Shown here: positions 48,368 to 60,000 of the stretch, piece after piece
Layout: each line of letters begins with the position of its first letter
Numbering within the stretch: the first letter of the stretch is position 1
Program-made: the position numbers and the translations under genes
Notes under the pieces: model-generated
Database searches by the model: none
What the model was told of the DNA's origin: nothing
What the model saw: only the letters and a program-made list of their open reading frames with translations
NCBI RefSeq assembly: GCF_035083965.1
Contig: NC_089724.1
Location: forward strand, 11,092,910 to 11,156,909
Length of the DNA stretch: 64,000 nucleotides
Direction of reading: 5' to 3'
Source: Branchiostoma lanceolatum
Lineage: Eukaryota; Chordata; Leptocardii; Amphioxiformes; Branchiostomatidae

Positions 48368-51300
48368 GGTGCTGGAGAAGCGACGCCTGCAGAAGCGGAC
48401 GGAAAATATCAATGTCAAAGTTGTGTCCAGCATCATTGAAGAGGCGAACGTTATACCGTCTTACTCCTTTCTTAGATAGGTTTGAACTTCCTGCATTTTG
48501 CTATTCACAGTGAAGTAAATGCCCAAGCTGGTACTAGTGGTAGGTGACACACTCGTAGCTTTCCCTACGTATCAAATAGGGCGACTAGAAGAGTGCATAT
48601 TACACTGCTTTGGGTATCTATTTATTTTGTCTAATCAACAGACAATCGACAAATGAATTTCATTTAGACTTGGACTCAAACTACATAGAGGGTTAGATGG
48701 GTCGAACCTTACAAGAAAGATTTTGTTAACGTCTATAACAAAACAAACACCAAATTTACTGTCGACGTTTATGCAAATGCGATCTGTGACGCATGTAGCC
48801 CTGTTCACTTCTGTTACTTCACCTGGTGTAAAATGCCCAGGGGCACAGGAGTGCACTGGAGCGGACGTGCCAGTCCGCCAAGACTAGCCAGGGGGTCTTC
48901 AGGGGTAGACTTGTTAGATTGGACGCGATCGTCAGGTTACATTGAATGGATAATCAAATGGGCCATATCCTTTTCTGTGTTGTCTGGGCCAAGTCAAATA
49001 TACTATCAAAATGGGCCGGGTGTATCCCACGGCAGACGGATAGCAAACATCACCTTCAGAACAGCCTGAAAGGCCTTCCCGGAAATGTGAAGGGGGCGAT
49101 GAAAAATATGGACAACTTGGAAAAACAACACAGCAGTTTACAACACACACGTCAGGCAAGTGATATTATATCAGAAACAAATTACACAGGCATAAAATCT
49201 AGATGTAAACACTTGAACAAATGCGATATCTGCCGGGGGATCGATCTAGAAACGAGACTGTACCGAAATCGATAACGCATGCCGACTGGCCCTTGCTGTT
49301 TACCTAATGATTAAAGATAGACATTTTCTGGTCCTCGTCGCTATAACAGCGTATACAACGTCAAAAGACTTTCATACACAGTCCAAATGTTCTTTTGACG
49401 GCAACACAGATGGAAATCCAGTACTACGAACTTACCCTTTAGTTTCACTACCATGACCGTTCCTCGGAAAGTCGTTTATTAATACAGACTATAGACGGCG
49501 TGTTTCGCAAACTACATTCGCAAACTATGGCATGGGCAAAGTCCCTTGAGCTACGTTCTGGCGGGTACCTGATGCATGACCGAAGTGAACTCTGAACTTG
49601 TTTGCCGTTCTAGTGGCTGACAGAGAACATGCCTAACAACCAAGCTAGCATAGTGCTAAGGGCGTCATACATTGTCATTCGAGCCTTCAACACTAACATT
49701 AATTTCAAGCATAGCTAGCTTGTGTCTGACGGTAGTTTGGACAGGCGACCTTCTCGGGATATTTCTGGGGAGTCGTTTTTGAGCGTGGAGGATGGCGTGG
49801 GTTGAAGAAAAAAAACGCGCATTATGTTGCGGTGGATATACCATTATCAATCGACAAAAGGAGAGCTTACCTCATTTCACAACTGGCCAATACGTCTCTG
49901 GTTTACAGTGCCACTAAGTTACAATGCCAATAGTGTACAACTTATTTGATTTTAATGTTGACGGAATTAGAAACTGTCGAAACAGACACGACATCGAAAC
50001 TGTCAAAGTTCTAGAAAGTTCGCTGGGAGGCCAGGAAAGTCCCCAGATCATACTGTCATCAATACCTTGTTACTTCAAAGCTTAACTAGCCCTGGCTACC
50101 ATAAGGCACATGATGTAAAGGTGTAAAGGGGTGTAAGGTTAATCTCCAAGCAGATGTACAAAGGCAAAATCGTAAAGTTTCTCAAGCTCTCGGTTCCCGG
50201 AGCACCGAGGCTTTCCCCGGTGGCCCATGGATACTGTCTTGGCTGACGGAACGTATTTGCCACCGGAACATCTGCTTGGAGATTAGTGTAAGGTGGCAGA
50301 TTGTTCCAGATGCAACTTTGTTTCTATTTTTAGATGTCCTCACCATGCATATTGTGGCAAAGAGACGTTGCCATTGCAGTGTATTCCATGTTTTGCAACG
50401 TCTCTAGGATTCTGGACTATTTCTGGTGCAAGTATATACAGAACGAACTACGTTCACAGAAAACATAAATAACAGCACGGTGTAACTACGTGTGCCCCAG
50501 TGTGACCTACACACTCCCAGACCTGTTCTACCGGCCGGCTCCCCACGCCTCGCCCGGGGCTTGGCGGCGGACGGTCTCTTCCCCTGACATATATGTCAGG
50601 TGAAGGGGATTTTGTGTATTCCGTGAAAACCCTGAGGCAAGTTTAACCTAGACAGTCAACAGGGAGGGACGTGGGCTTTACTGGTAGCTTTTGTGACTTT
50701 AGTAAGTGGTAGTATAGACAAATGAAGCCAAAATCAGGGACTTGTAGCCACGTAACGTATACGTACATAAACGATATATTGCATTAATTATGATGATCAA
50801 CGCCCGACGTGTAGTCGCCTGAGGAGTCATAATTTCATTCCCTTCTATAGCTTGATATCGTCTCGGTTTTGTGACTTGAAAGAGTCGTTATTCATTATTT
50901 CCTCTTCTTGCTATTGAATCTAAGACGTACCAGCTTGAGTCGCTCTCGAAAGCGGCACAGTAAAGCTGAGACCGAAGACGCGTCGGTGGCCATGTTTCTC
51001 ATTTTGATCAATGTTACAAACCCTGGACAATGTTACCCCTCAAGGACATTTCAAGGTATGACCAAGGAGGCTATATAAAACCTCCTTGGTATGACATAGG
51101 TGGACACGTTTTGGTAGCCGCTCGTGGACAGATGTGTGATTGCTGGTTAACATGGATTACACTTGATGTAGAAGGACCCTTCAAAAGGCTAGATCCGTTT
51201 CATATATGGATTGAAATATATAGTAGTACTTTTCTCATATCGTCGGTCTCAGGTCTCCGTATGTTTTATGATGGAGACGAAAACAATACAGGTGATGAAA

Positions 51301-51670
51301 ACAATGCACAGGAAACCCGTCGGGAAAATGATTTGTGACAAAAAAGTTTATCACCGGAAAACAAAAGTGCACCCCGCTCCTCGTCGATTCGCCCAGTTCT
51401 GCAATCAGGTGCTCTGTAGCTGTCGTCAATCTTTCGTTCCCATTCCTGATTCCCTTCCACTAACAGGTAAGGAATACTCCGAATAGCGTGTAACATTGTC
51501 ACATGCCTTACGCTGTCCTTGATACAAGAGTCGTGAAAAATGAGTAGGGCAAATCTTAACCCGAGTTCCACATTCTATACAGGAACTCACTTGGCAGAAA
51601 ACAACAGCAAACTAGAATGGCAACATTTTCGGGAAAATGCAGGATATTCCCCTCCCATTACCATGAAGTC
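48368..51670. other. Non-coding region upstream of the PNT gene
   Basis: Contains the PNT gene 5' region. An acceptor-like CTTCTGCAG at about 48390 hints at a 5'-UTR intron. It also holds the inverted-repeat element at 50140-50285 and a perfect palindrome CTGACATATATGTCAG at about 50584-50599. No further coding exon supported. Confidence 0.4.
50140..50285. mobile_element. MITE with 18-bp terminal inverted repeats and 9-bp target duplication
   Basis: Termini TAATCTCCAAGCAGATGT and ACATCTGCTTGGAGATTA are perfect inverted repeats. The flanks 50131-50139 and 50286-50294 are both GTGTAAGGT, a 9-bp target site duplication. 146 bp, no coding capacity. A 9-bp duplication fits Mutator-like elements among known superfamilies. 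Confidence 0.88.
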
Positions 51671-51673
51671 TCT

Positions 51674-52432
51674 GCATAAATTATGCAAAGGAGGTCGGCA
51701 TTAGCATAATTTATATACAGGTGTGTTCACCTCTCCTAAAGGTACCTACATCTGAAATATGACAATCGTAGCCTTTACGGTGAGGGATATGCATAAATTA
51801 TGCAAACGATGCCCTCATTAGCATAATTTATGGCCAGGCAGGTTTTATGACCTTTCCTAAAGGTACCTACAACTCAAATATGGCATCCATAGCTTTTACG
51901 GTAAGGAAAATTCAAGTTTATGGATAAATTATGCAAATGAGGTCCTCATTAGCATAATTTATGGCCAGGTTTCCTGACCTTTCCTAAAGGTACCTACATC
52001 TCATATATGACATCCGTAGCTTTTACGGTAAGGAATATACAAGTTTATGCATTAATTATGCAAATGAGGTCCGCATTAGCATAATTTTTGGCCAGGTGTG
52101 TTCACCTTTCCTAAAGGTACCTACATCTCAAATATGACATCTGCAGCTTTTACGGTAACGGAAGTACACGTTTCTGCATAAATTATGCAAATGAGGTCCT
52201 CATTACCATAATTTATGTCCAGGTGCATTCACCTTTCCTACAGGTACCTACATTTCAAAGATGACATCCACAGCTTTTATGGTAAGGGAAATACAAGTTT
52301 ATGCATAGATTATGCAAATAATGTACTCATTAGCATAATTTATTGTCAGGTGTATTCACCTTTCCTACAGGTACCTACATCTCAAATATAACATCCGTAC
52401 ATTGTAACATAAGGTACATATAACTTTCTGCA
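51674..52432. repeat. Minisatellite, six units of about 127 bp
   Basis: Units start near 51674, 51790, 51921, 52048, 52175 and 52303. Each has TAAATTATGCAAA followed after about 10 bp by CATTAGCATAATTTAT (an inverted pair), then CCTTTCCTAAAGGTACCTAC and TTTTACGGTAAGG blocks. Divergence of roughly 10-15% between units marks it as not very recent. Confidence 0.92.
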
Positions 52433-52477
52433 ATACCATTAGTAGAGCTACCACCGCGCATCTACTTGGTTTTTGGC

Positions 52478-52518
52478 AGAAGAAGAAGAAGAAAGAAGAA
52501 GAAGAAGAAGAAGAACAG
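52478..52518. repeat. (AAG)n microsatellite
   Basis: Almost pure AAG repeat with one phase slip, directly after the minisatellite. Confidence 0.9.
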
Positions 52519-53164
52519 GCAAGCAAAAACAATATATCCCCCTTCCCACTGGAAGGGGAATATAACTAAAGTCAAACACCCTGAATACACGCTCGCTATA
52601 AGACTATCATGTTTCAAAGTTTGACCCGAACGACACGGAAAAGAATCACGCCCGCCCTCACTTGGAAAAGCCCTGAACAAACTTTGTGACTCAGCCCATG
52701 GCGAGGATAGACTACTATTATTATGTTTTCACTTTCAATTTCCCTCTGAAGTGACATCATGAGCAACCAAAGTCTTCTATGACGTGATTTCATGCAGTTT
52801 GAACACGTGCTGGAAATTACGTGCAGTTTAACCCTGCTAGCTACCATGAGAACTATAGCAACACAGATTGACTTTCGGAACGGTTTTGTAAGCGACAGTT
52901 ATTAATCTGTACCATATATCAATCTATTATGGAGTGTGTGTGGTCACTGCAGGACTATAGTACCAACTTATCGGGGTATTCTTGACCTGCATACTCTCAA
53001 TACATTGCTCTCAATCATTACTAGCAAGGATGTTAAAATAAGTCATTGATACTAGTAACAGTCATATATGCTTTATTTCGATACGAAGAATCTGTTTTTG
53101 TTAGAGATTGACATGTACTTTTGACAAGCCATACTCCGCCAGAAATTCACCTGCCAATAGCATG

Positions 53165-53281
53165 GGTACCATATCCTCCGTAGTATTAAACCACTGGTTC
53201 AATCTTTTCGCTTGCTAACACGTGCATGGTTATATAGCAAGGGAAACGATTGAGCCAGTGGTTACTACGGAGGATGGTACC
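53165..53281. mobile_element. Fold-back element (hairpin, about 117 bp)
   Basis: Left arm 53165-53217 (GGTACCATATCCTCCGTAGT...) pairs with right arm 53232-53281 (...ACTACGGAGGATGGTACC) along nearly 50 bp with few mismatches and a loop of about 15 bp. A small MITE by structure. Confidence 0.75.
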
Positions 53282-53599
53282 GAGGCTACAGTACCAGTAT
53301 ATTCCAAAGTAAAGAATAACAATGCGTGCTGGGGTCAAATGTGAACAAACAAGTTTACAAATAGGATATGTACATGTAACCAATGCTGTAACCCACATAA
53401 TGAAAATGAAAGTAGCTAATACTTTTGAAGATACAAAAGTAGGGTTATCCAGAGTTGGTTTGGTTTTGCGGCTTATCTTCCCATGCGTGCATGGTGGAAC
53501 GAACGCCATGAGTCAACAGACCCATAACCCAGCTGCTATAAACACCCCTTACGCAAGCAACCATGACCTTATCTGGGGGTTGCATTTTTGGTTACTCAC

Positions 53600-53908
53600 A
53601 TAGTTCATATCCGCTCCGAAGTAGCGAACGAAATCTTTTAGGGTGGATCCATTGCTACATCTGATCGAAATCTACGGGAGGGAATCTTTGATACCTTGCA
53701 CTCACTTCTGTCAGCACACAGTTAAACTACGTTTTCCATGCAAGTATAAGGTGTGCAGTTCTCACCTGTGTGTTGTTGTCCTTTTCACCCGCCCCTCCCC
53801 GTCATGGCCCCGGCCGTGTAGCTGATCATGACCCAGCTTCACGGACACGACTTTCGTCGGATCGTCCTTCATAGCGTCCAACTTTTGCTCCACAAATTTC
53901 CTACGGGT
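53600..53908 (-). CDS. Two coding exons of an unidentified gene (partial)
   Basis: Exon A 53908-53766 reads TRRKFVEQKLDAMKDDPTKV, then VSVKLGHDQLHGRGHDGEGR. Exon B 53654-53600 reads SNGSTLKDFVRYFGADMNY. Acceptors (ATTATACAG, GATGTAG) and donors (GTGAGA, GTGAGT) are good and the phases match (phase 2 between A and B, phase 0 outward). Balanced, conserved-looking composition supports real coding sequence. Start, end and further exons were not found in the surrounding repeats. Protein family not recognised. Confidence 0.5.
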
Positions 53909-54550
53909 CTGTATTATTATACAGGCCCTGAGTTAATCCGTCGAAGTAGGGATATACGTACCAGTTCTAAAGATAGACGGGCGTAACATGTAAACCTTGG
54001 AACTGAGTGACTCACGTTCGCCACTTGTTGCTAGCATGTTTTAATGATTGACGTCTGGAACATTCCACTGCGACTTACAGGGGCAAAATTGGTCTAGTCT
54101 TCATTAACGCTACATTCAAAACTGTTAGGAAAATCGCAATCAACGCTTGGTACAAAATCATTTCATCTTCATTGTAACTCTCTACAATCATTAGAATGAG
54201 ACTTAGATTGAAAGAATTACAGTAAGATGATTCGCCTTCACTTGTCCTTGTCATTAGGGGGCGTGTCTTTCGCGGGAAATACCCGGGGAACCGTGTAGAC
54301 CACTTCTGCTTCCGCGAATTGAACAACAAAAGGTGTTTGTCACTCGTTTAACTTCCTCTTTTTCGAATAACAAATGAAATTATGGCGGCCCTTCTCTTGT
54401 ACATTATTATAGTAAGTAAATGCACGGTAATAATTACTGAGACAAGTTTCCCTCATAAATCTGAGATTGGATGGCCAGCTTAGTTTTTATTTTTTTGGGT
54501 GGCGGGCCGACTGATTTCTCCTTGCAGCCAGGGGCTGCGAGATGCCTCCA

Positions 54551-54701
54551 CTCTCCAAGCAGAGGTTAGGCTCCGGCCTGGTTTAGACGTCTTTTAATGC
54601 GTTTTGTCGCGTGTACTTAATTGCAAAGCTGACAAGATAAAAAGGCCCAGCAGAAAAAAATTCGCCAAAAATAAGCCGGAGCCTAACCTCTTCTTGGAGA
54701 G
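54551..54701. mobile_element. MITE of the CTCCAAGCAGA family
   Basis: CTCTCCAAGCAGAGGTTAGG at 54551 and the near-complement CCTAACCTCTTCTTGGAGAG ending 54701 form inverted termini of about 26 bp, with one mismatch. The outermost bases match the termini of the 50140-50285 element. No clear target duplication. Confidence 0.75.
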
Positions 54702-55218
54702 TAAGTACATGTAGCTTTGTGCAACTGGCGGGTCTGAAATCTGCAAAGTCACTATCTGTCAGTTATGGCAGCCTTTCAGCGCTCTGGTGACCTCCGAACA
54801 CGACAGTGATAGCCCTAGGTACGGCCATAGGACTGTAATGGTTTTAGTATCAGACATGACTCACCTTTTTTGGAGCCTGAGGTTGATGAAACGCAATACG
54901 TCCCTTTGTTGGAATGGTGACGTAAATAAACAGCACCTGCGAAACTTCCGCTTTTCCTAGTAATGAGTTTCACACACATTGCAATTGTCTTGAGATCATG
55001 ATTGCAGAGACCTGCATTGCAAATTGCAAATTTTTTCACCAACTCATCCAGCAAGCTTGTTCCTGTCTGCTGCTGCTTTGCAATCAACACTGTCCCGAGT
55101 GAGATATATCTCAGGAGAGAAAGTTCACAACGGTTGTACTTAAAATATGCATAATGTCAAACGTGAAGCTATTCGGATTCGGAAAATTTGTGATCTTATC
55201 AAAAAGATTTTCCTTTCA

Positions 55219-55315
55219 AGATTGTGATCGTTTTCTTTCGGCAGGCCCCGACAGACAGAAAACGGGGCATATGACAAGACGGTCACAATCTTCCCACCAA
55301 CCTCTGCTTGGAGAC
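55219..55315. mobile_element. Partial fold-back element of the same family
   Basis: AAGATTGTGATCGTTTTC (55219) is inverted at about 55276 (GACGGTCACAATCTT). The right end ACCTCTGCTTGGAGAC matches the CTCCAAGCAGA terminus. The left terminus is missing or diverged. Confidence 0.5.
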
Positions 55316-56000
55316 TACTACGTCACTTCAAGGAGGTTTTTTTAATGGTCGAGTACATTATGAGATGGGGGTAGCTGGCAGTTAGAATTTAGTATATGAG
55401 TCATTCATGGCCTTAAAAGCCTAGTAAGCACATCATTCAAAATCACTAATTTTGTTTACCTGAAATAAAAAAATAAAAAATGTGTTTTATGGCAGTTCTT
55501 GAGTAATCATATTTACAATATCCTTGGACACCCCCATCAAATTTGTGTTATGTTCTTTATTCGCTGCTGACGTCACTCAAGATGGCGGTAAGTTTGACAG
55601 ACTCTGAAATATTGGTCCCCCAAAACAAGCTTTTTCCTCCTCTAAATAGAATCAAACCGCCCGAGTTAGGTATCAACGAGCGGATAGGGTGCGAGAGATT
55701 AGGGTTAGGGCAGGGTTATATCTAGTCTTGCTTTGAACCTAATGTTTGCATCCTGCTATATATTCAGGTTTATAACGGTGAAGATTTGATCAAGGAGGTT
55801 TAATCAGGATCCTTGATTTGATGGATGATCCAAAACGTTTTTGTCAATATCATACTGTAGCATAAGTACAGCTAACTAGCTAGATGAAGCTACGGTATCA
55901 CTATCAGAAATAGTAATACATTACTAGTATATATTTGACAAGCAGACGCTTGGTACGGCTAGCCTGGGCCATGTTCTTCAACTAAAGTTATGCTTCAAGT

Positions 56001-56096
56001 TAGCCGTGGCGACTAACGAAGGGAGTTTTTGCTTGATATTGAAGGGAAAGTATATGTAATATCAAGCAAAAACTCCCTTCGTTAGTCGCCACAGCT
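56001..56096. mobile_element. 100-bp palindromic MITE, short relative of 35807-36146
   Basis: AGCCGTGGCGACTAACGAAG at 56001 is mirrored by CTTCGTTAGTCGCCACAGCT ending 56096. The whole element folds on itself (GTTTTTGCTTGATATT and its complement). It shares termini and core with the ankyrin-intron element. Confidence 0.85.
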
Positions 56097-57057
56097 AGGT
56101 TTAAGTTGACAAGTTTGGACTAAAACTGGTCACCTTTTCTCCTTGCGGCTTCCCTATTTGAAGGTTTTAGACAAGACTGTTTAGGCAAGGTCCTACGGCA
56201 AGAGAAGATGGTATGGACTGTAAATTTTTTTTCAACAAATTTTGCTGAATTATGTTAAGTAAGTTATATTTTGTATTTACGCAATTTTGCGGTAACCACA
56301 TTGAGAATCAAACCATAACAGTTCTGTTCAAAAGTAAAGCTAGCTGTTTTCTGTGCCTTGTTACTATGCCAATGTTCAGTCCTCAAATGATGATAATTGA
56401 TGATGACTACTCTAGTAATTGATACTTGGTAGTTAGTGATTGATTTTGATTCTATACGGTGCTAATATAGATAACAAACACCACAAGTTGTAGAATAATG
56501 TAGCTGAATTTATTTTTACATGCAACTTTAATAGAAAAAAGCTACGTATCAAGTTGCTTTTTCCAAGGTTAAGAAACATCATTATCAATCACATTAATGC
56601 TTAGAGTTAGAGCTATTTAGTTTTCATATTTACTTTGATACACAGCAACACATTTAATGTTAAACACACAACTGCTAATTCATGTACCTCACGCTCAAAT
56701 ATGTACATACATTCTAGAATGCTCCTAGCATCATGCTTAGTTTGACAAGTTGTGAACATTGATATACAACCTAGTAAATGCAGTTTTGAATGCATCGTAT
56801 ATCTAACTAAATATTCTAACTAATCTTATAGGAATATACTTTTATTTAGCAAAAATAAATAATACTTTTATTTAGATCTGTATCAAGAGCACTTTCTGCT
56901 AGTGCAAATTTAAATCTGGTAAAACTATGATCATGGCTATTTCATTGGACACAGATCTAAATACCTGACATTATATTTATATCAGGATGACTTTCATACA
57001 TTTACGTATATCTGTACTATTGCTACTCATCAGACTATAATTTTAAAACCTTGTATT

Positions 57058-60000
57058 TTAGGAATCTTTAGTTCCTCTCTCTTGTTCTAATTTTCCATAT
57101 TCTTCACGAATTAGCTGCAACAAGGTATCTCTTTGCTCATTGGTCAGTGATGACATCACTCCTGGCAAGCTGTGCTCTGTGATTGGATCCTGACTTTGCT
57201 GCTGCCCTGTGGTTGGTTGCTGAGATGGCTGTGCCATTGGCTGCTGCTGTACACCCCCATATGCATAGGGAGAGGGTTGCGTGTATGCCCTGACTGGGGT
57301 AGAGCGCAACTGATCCAGGAAGCTGAGATTTGTTCTTTCAGGTTCATACTGTTGGAAATAAGATAGCAATAGTAAGCTACACTGTTGCCTCAATATCTCA
57401 ATTGTGTAATATTATGTTTCACATTTACATGCACATTAGCAGTTCCGGTGAATAGCTGTAATCCTGTTGATATTCGCATGAATCAAACTTTACCAATCTC
57501 CTTAAGTTATGTTTGCATCATGTCCTTATCCTTAGCAAATATATTGCTAATTCTAATATTGTTTAAGAATTTGTGCAAGGATAAAGGTTTTGACCCCTTA
57601 ATTTAAACAAAAGTGCTGTTGGCCGGTAAAAAACAATTTTTAGTTTGTTTACAGGATTTGTTGACAAGAAAGAAGTTTAGTAATAAGATAATAACAATGA
57701 TAACAGTGCAGTGTTCTGCTTACCAAGGATCCATCCAGTCCACCAACAGATGGTCTTGGGATGTCATAGATGGGATTCTGCATTGCAACACCTGGTCCTA
57801 CAATTTAGTACAAAAGAAAAAGATGTCAGATATAGGTCATTGTGCTGTAGGAATCACATTTAATGGACAGATGTATTCTGAGTGCAGTTGTTAAAATGTT
57901 TGTGCAATCGACTGTTAGCTTTATTCTACCGATCCAACGGTGCAATTTCTATGTGCAGTCTGGAGAGTAATTCTTCCAGTCTTTTCAACAAATGTTGAGA
58001 CCAAAGTCTATCCTTAAAAAGTGCTGAAATATCTACTCACCAAAATCCCCGTATCTTGACATCATGGCTGGTGTCTCAGGTTGCCAGACCAGGTGAGAAG
58101 CTGCCCTTCCTGGTTGTATGTGAGGAAGTTCTGTTCCAGGAGAAACTCTCCTGTAGGCCCTACCCATGGCAGGGTGGTGCAGTCCATGTCCATATGGATC
58201 AACAGGCATGGTGGGCTGCGCCATTGTGGAGAAACGAGGTGCACGGGGGGTGCTAGTCCTGACAGAAGGGTGCCCACTGTATGCAGTGTCTACCATTGCT
58301 GGGGTGTAATATGGGTCATGGTAAGGAGTCCTGTCTCCAGACAAACTTATCCCCGTAGGAGGGGTGAGCAACTGTGGAACCCTCGGTTCCGAGAACGCTT
58401 GGCGCGGTGGACGTGGTGAGAGCCCTCTTGATGTTGATTGCAGGCTGTCATCAGGAGCAACTGCTGCTGTTTTTGGTCTCAACTTCCTTTTAGCCGAGAC
58501 CTGACTTTTCCTGTCTCCAGTCTTTCCTGACTTCACGGTACCACGCTCTGTTTCTGTGACTGATCTTGATGTTACAGACTCCTCTACCCTGGATTCATCA
58601 GCATGGCCTGCATCCTCCAATGGGAAGGCTTCTTCTAAGAGACGTTGAACCTCCTCATCATCCCTCAATTGCTGTGATGGTGACTGAGATGGTGGTTGAG
58701 GTGCCTGTTAATGATAAACATGATTATCTACAAAGTAGAAGAGGAAGAAATGTTGTGCAAGAATTATGAAGAAGCAACAAGCACAGTTAATATCATATGA
58801 TTGGAGGTAATAGTTTTGAATGTCATGTATGCTATCTAAATTTTATAGAGTTGACAAAATCAAATCATTTATATCAAAAGTTTTCTATTCACAGATTTCC
58901 GTTTCTTTTTCCAGTTTAATCCCCATTTCTCAAACTTTAAATGGTATTTCCCAGTTGAAGAATCACTCACCATAGGAGATGGGATGCTTGCCATCCGTAG
59001 AAGCTGTACATATGGGTCTCCCCCTTGCCCTAAGATGGCGGCCTCTCGTCGCGCCTGTTCAGCAACAGAGCGTGGTTGGGCTGTTATTGGAATGTCGCGG
59101 CCAGCGGTGTTTGCCTAGATTAGAACAGAAATTACAGAGTTGTTACAATGAAATATTCCTGGGAAAACTAGGGCATGTCATGTTAGATCTGTCCTAGAAT
59201 TTGACCAGTCTTAAAACACTTAGGAAAAAACATATCCAAATTCATGTTATTTACCTCATCACTGATTGGCGCAACCCTGACCAGCTTTATGTTGCTGTCT
59301 GTCCTCATGTAGTCACCAACCTTGGGCTGGGCAGCACGCATGTTCCGACCCATTTTCTTGTCCTAAAAATTGAATGCAAACAATGTTATATTTGAGAATT
59401 TAACTACCATTGTGGCTTTTAAAGATATTCATGCCCTGAATAATGCATAAAAACTAATTCTCCAATAATATATCAGAGGTCTTTATAAAAAGCAAAGACT
59501 TACAAACTGCACTTCTCCGGGTAGCACATCAGCTGGATGTCCTGCACCAAGGCGGGACGTCCGCCATCTGTTTCGTCTTGCAGCCTGCATCTTCCGGGCT
59601 ACAGGAGTCATAGCAGCCTGTGGGAAGTACTGGGGCTCCAGTAGTCCCTCCAGCTACAAGGGTAGAACACATGGTGAGAACAGGAAAATATTTAGGCGAG
59701 TAAACATAGCCATTATGATGCTTAAGTGTTTACTAAGAAATTTGCAGGACTGGTAAACATTGACATAGATGAATTCGCTGAAGTATGAAAAACAAATATC
59801 AAAATCAATTTTGCGTTGGACACCATACCAATAAGTACAAGTTAAAGCTGTACGTTTTTTTGCCAAACATGAAATACTTTCACACAGCCTTAGAATCCTG
59901 TTTTTCATTTCCAACTTTCCTAAGTCATAAATTTATAAGATTACTATCCCCGTTTACTATATCGTATATGTCACCATTGTAGTAATACCTGTTTTTGTGC

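Larger units (their letters stand above)
53909..57057. other. Repeat-rich intergenic region
   Basis: Holds fold-back elements at 54551-54701, 55219-55315 and 56001-56096. Two possible first exons lie on the plus strand at 54382 and 55579. TTTATT pairs at about 56838 and 56866 may be poly(A) signals of the downstream minus-strand gene. No full gene supported. Confidence 0.4.

Noticed and set aside
51235-51571. Minus-strand frames near 51.3 kb with an acceptor-like CCTGTTAG
   Set aside because: Two frames compete, no donor or partner exon, and no conserved pattern.
51674-52432. Palindromic repeats as a CRISPR array
   Set aside because: The whole 127-bp unit repeats, so there are no unique spacers; it is a minisatellite.
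54239-54330. Minus-strand frame ending VPRVFPAKDTPPNDKDK as a terminal exon
   Set aside because: Plausible composition but no acceptor upstream and an in-frame TGA just before; not supported.
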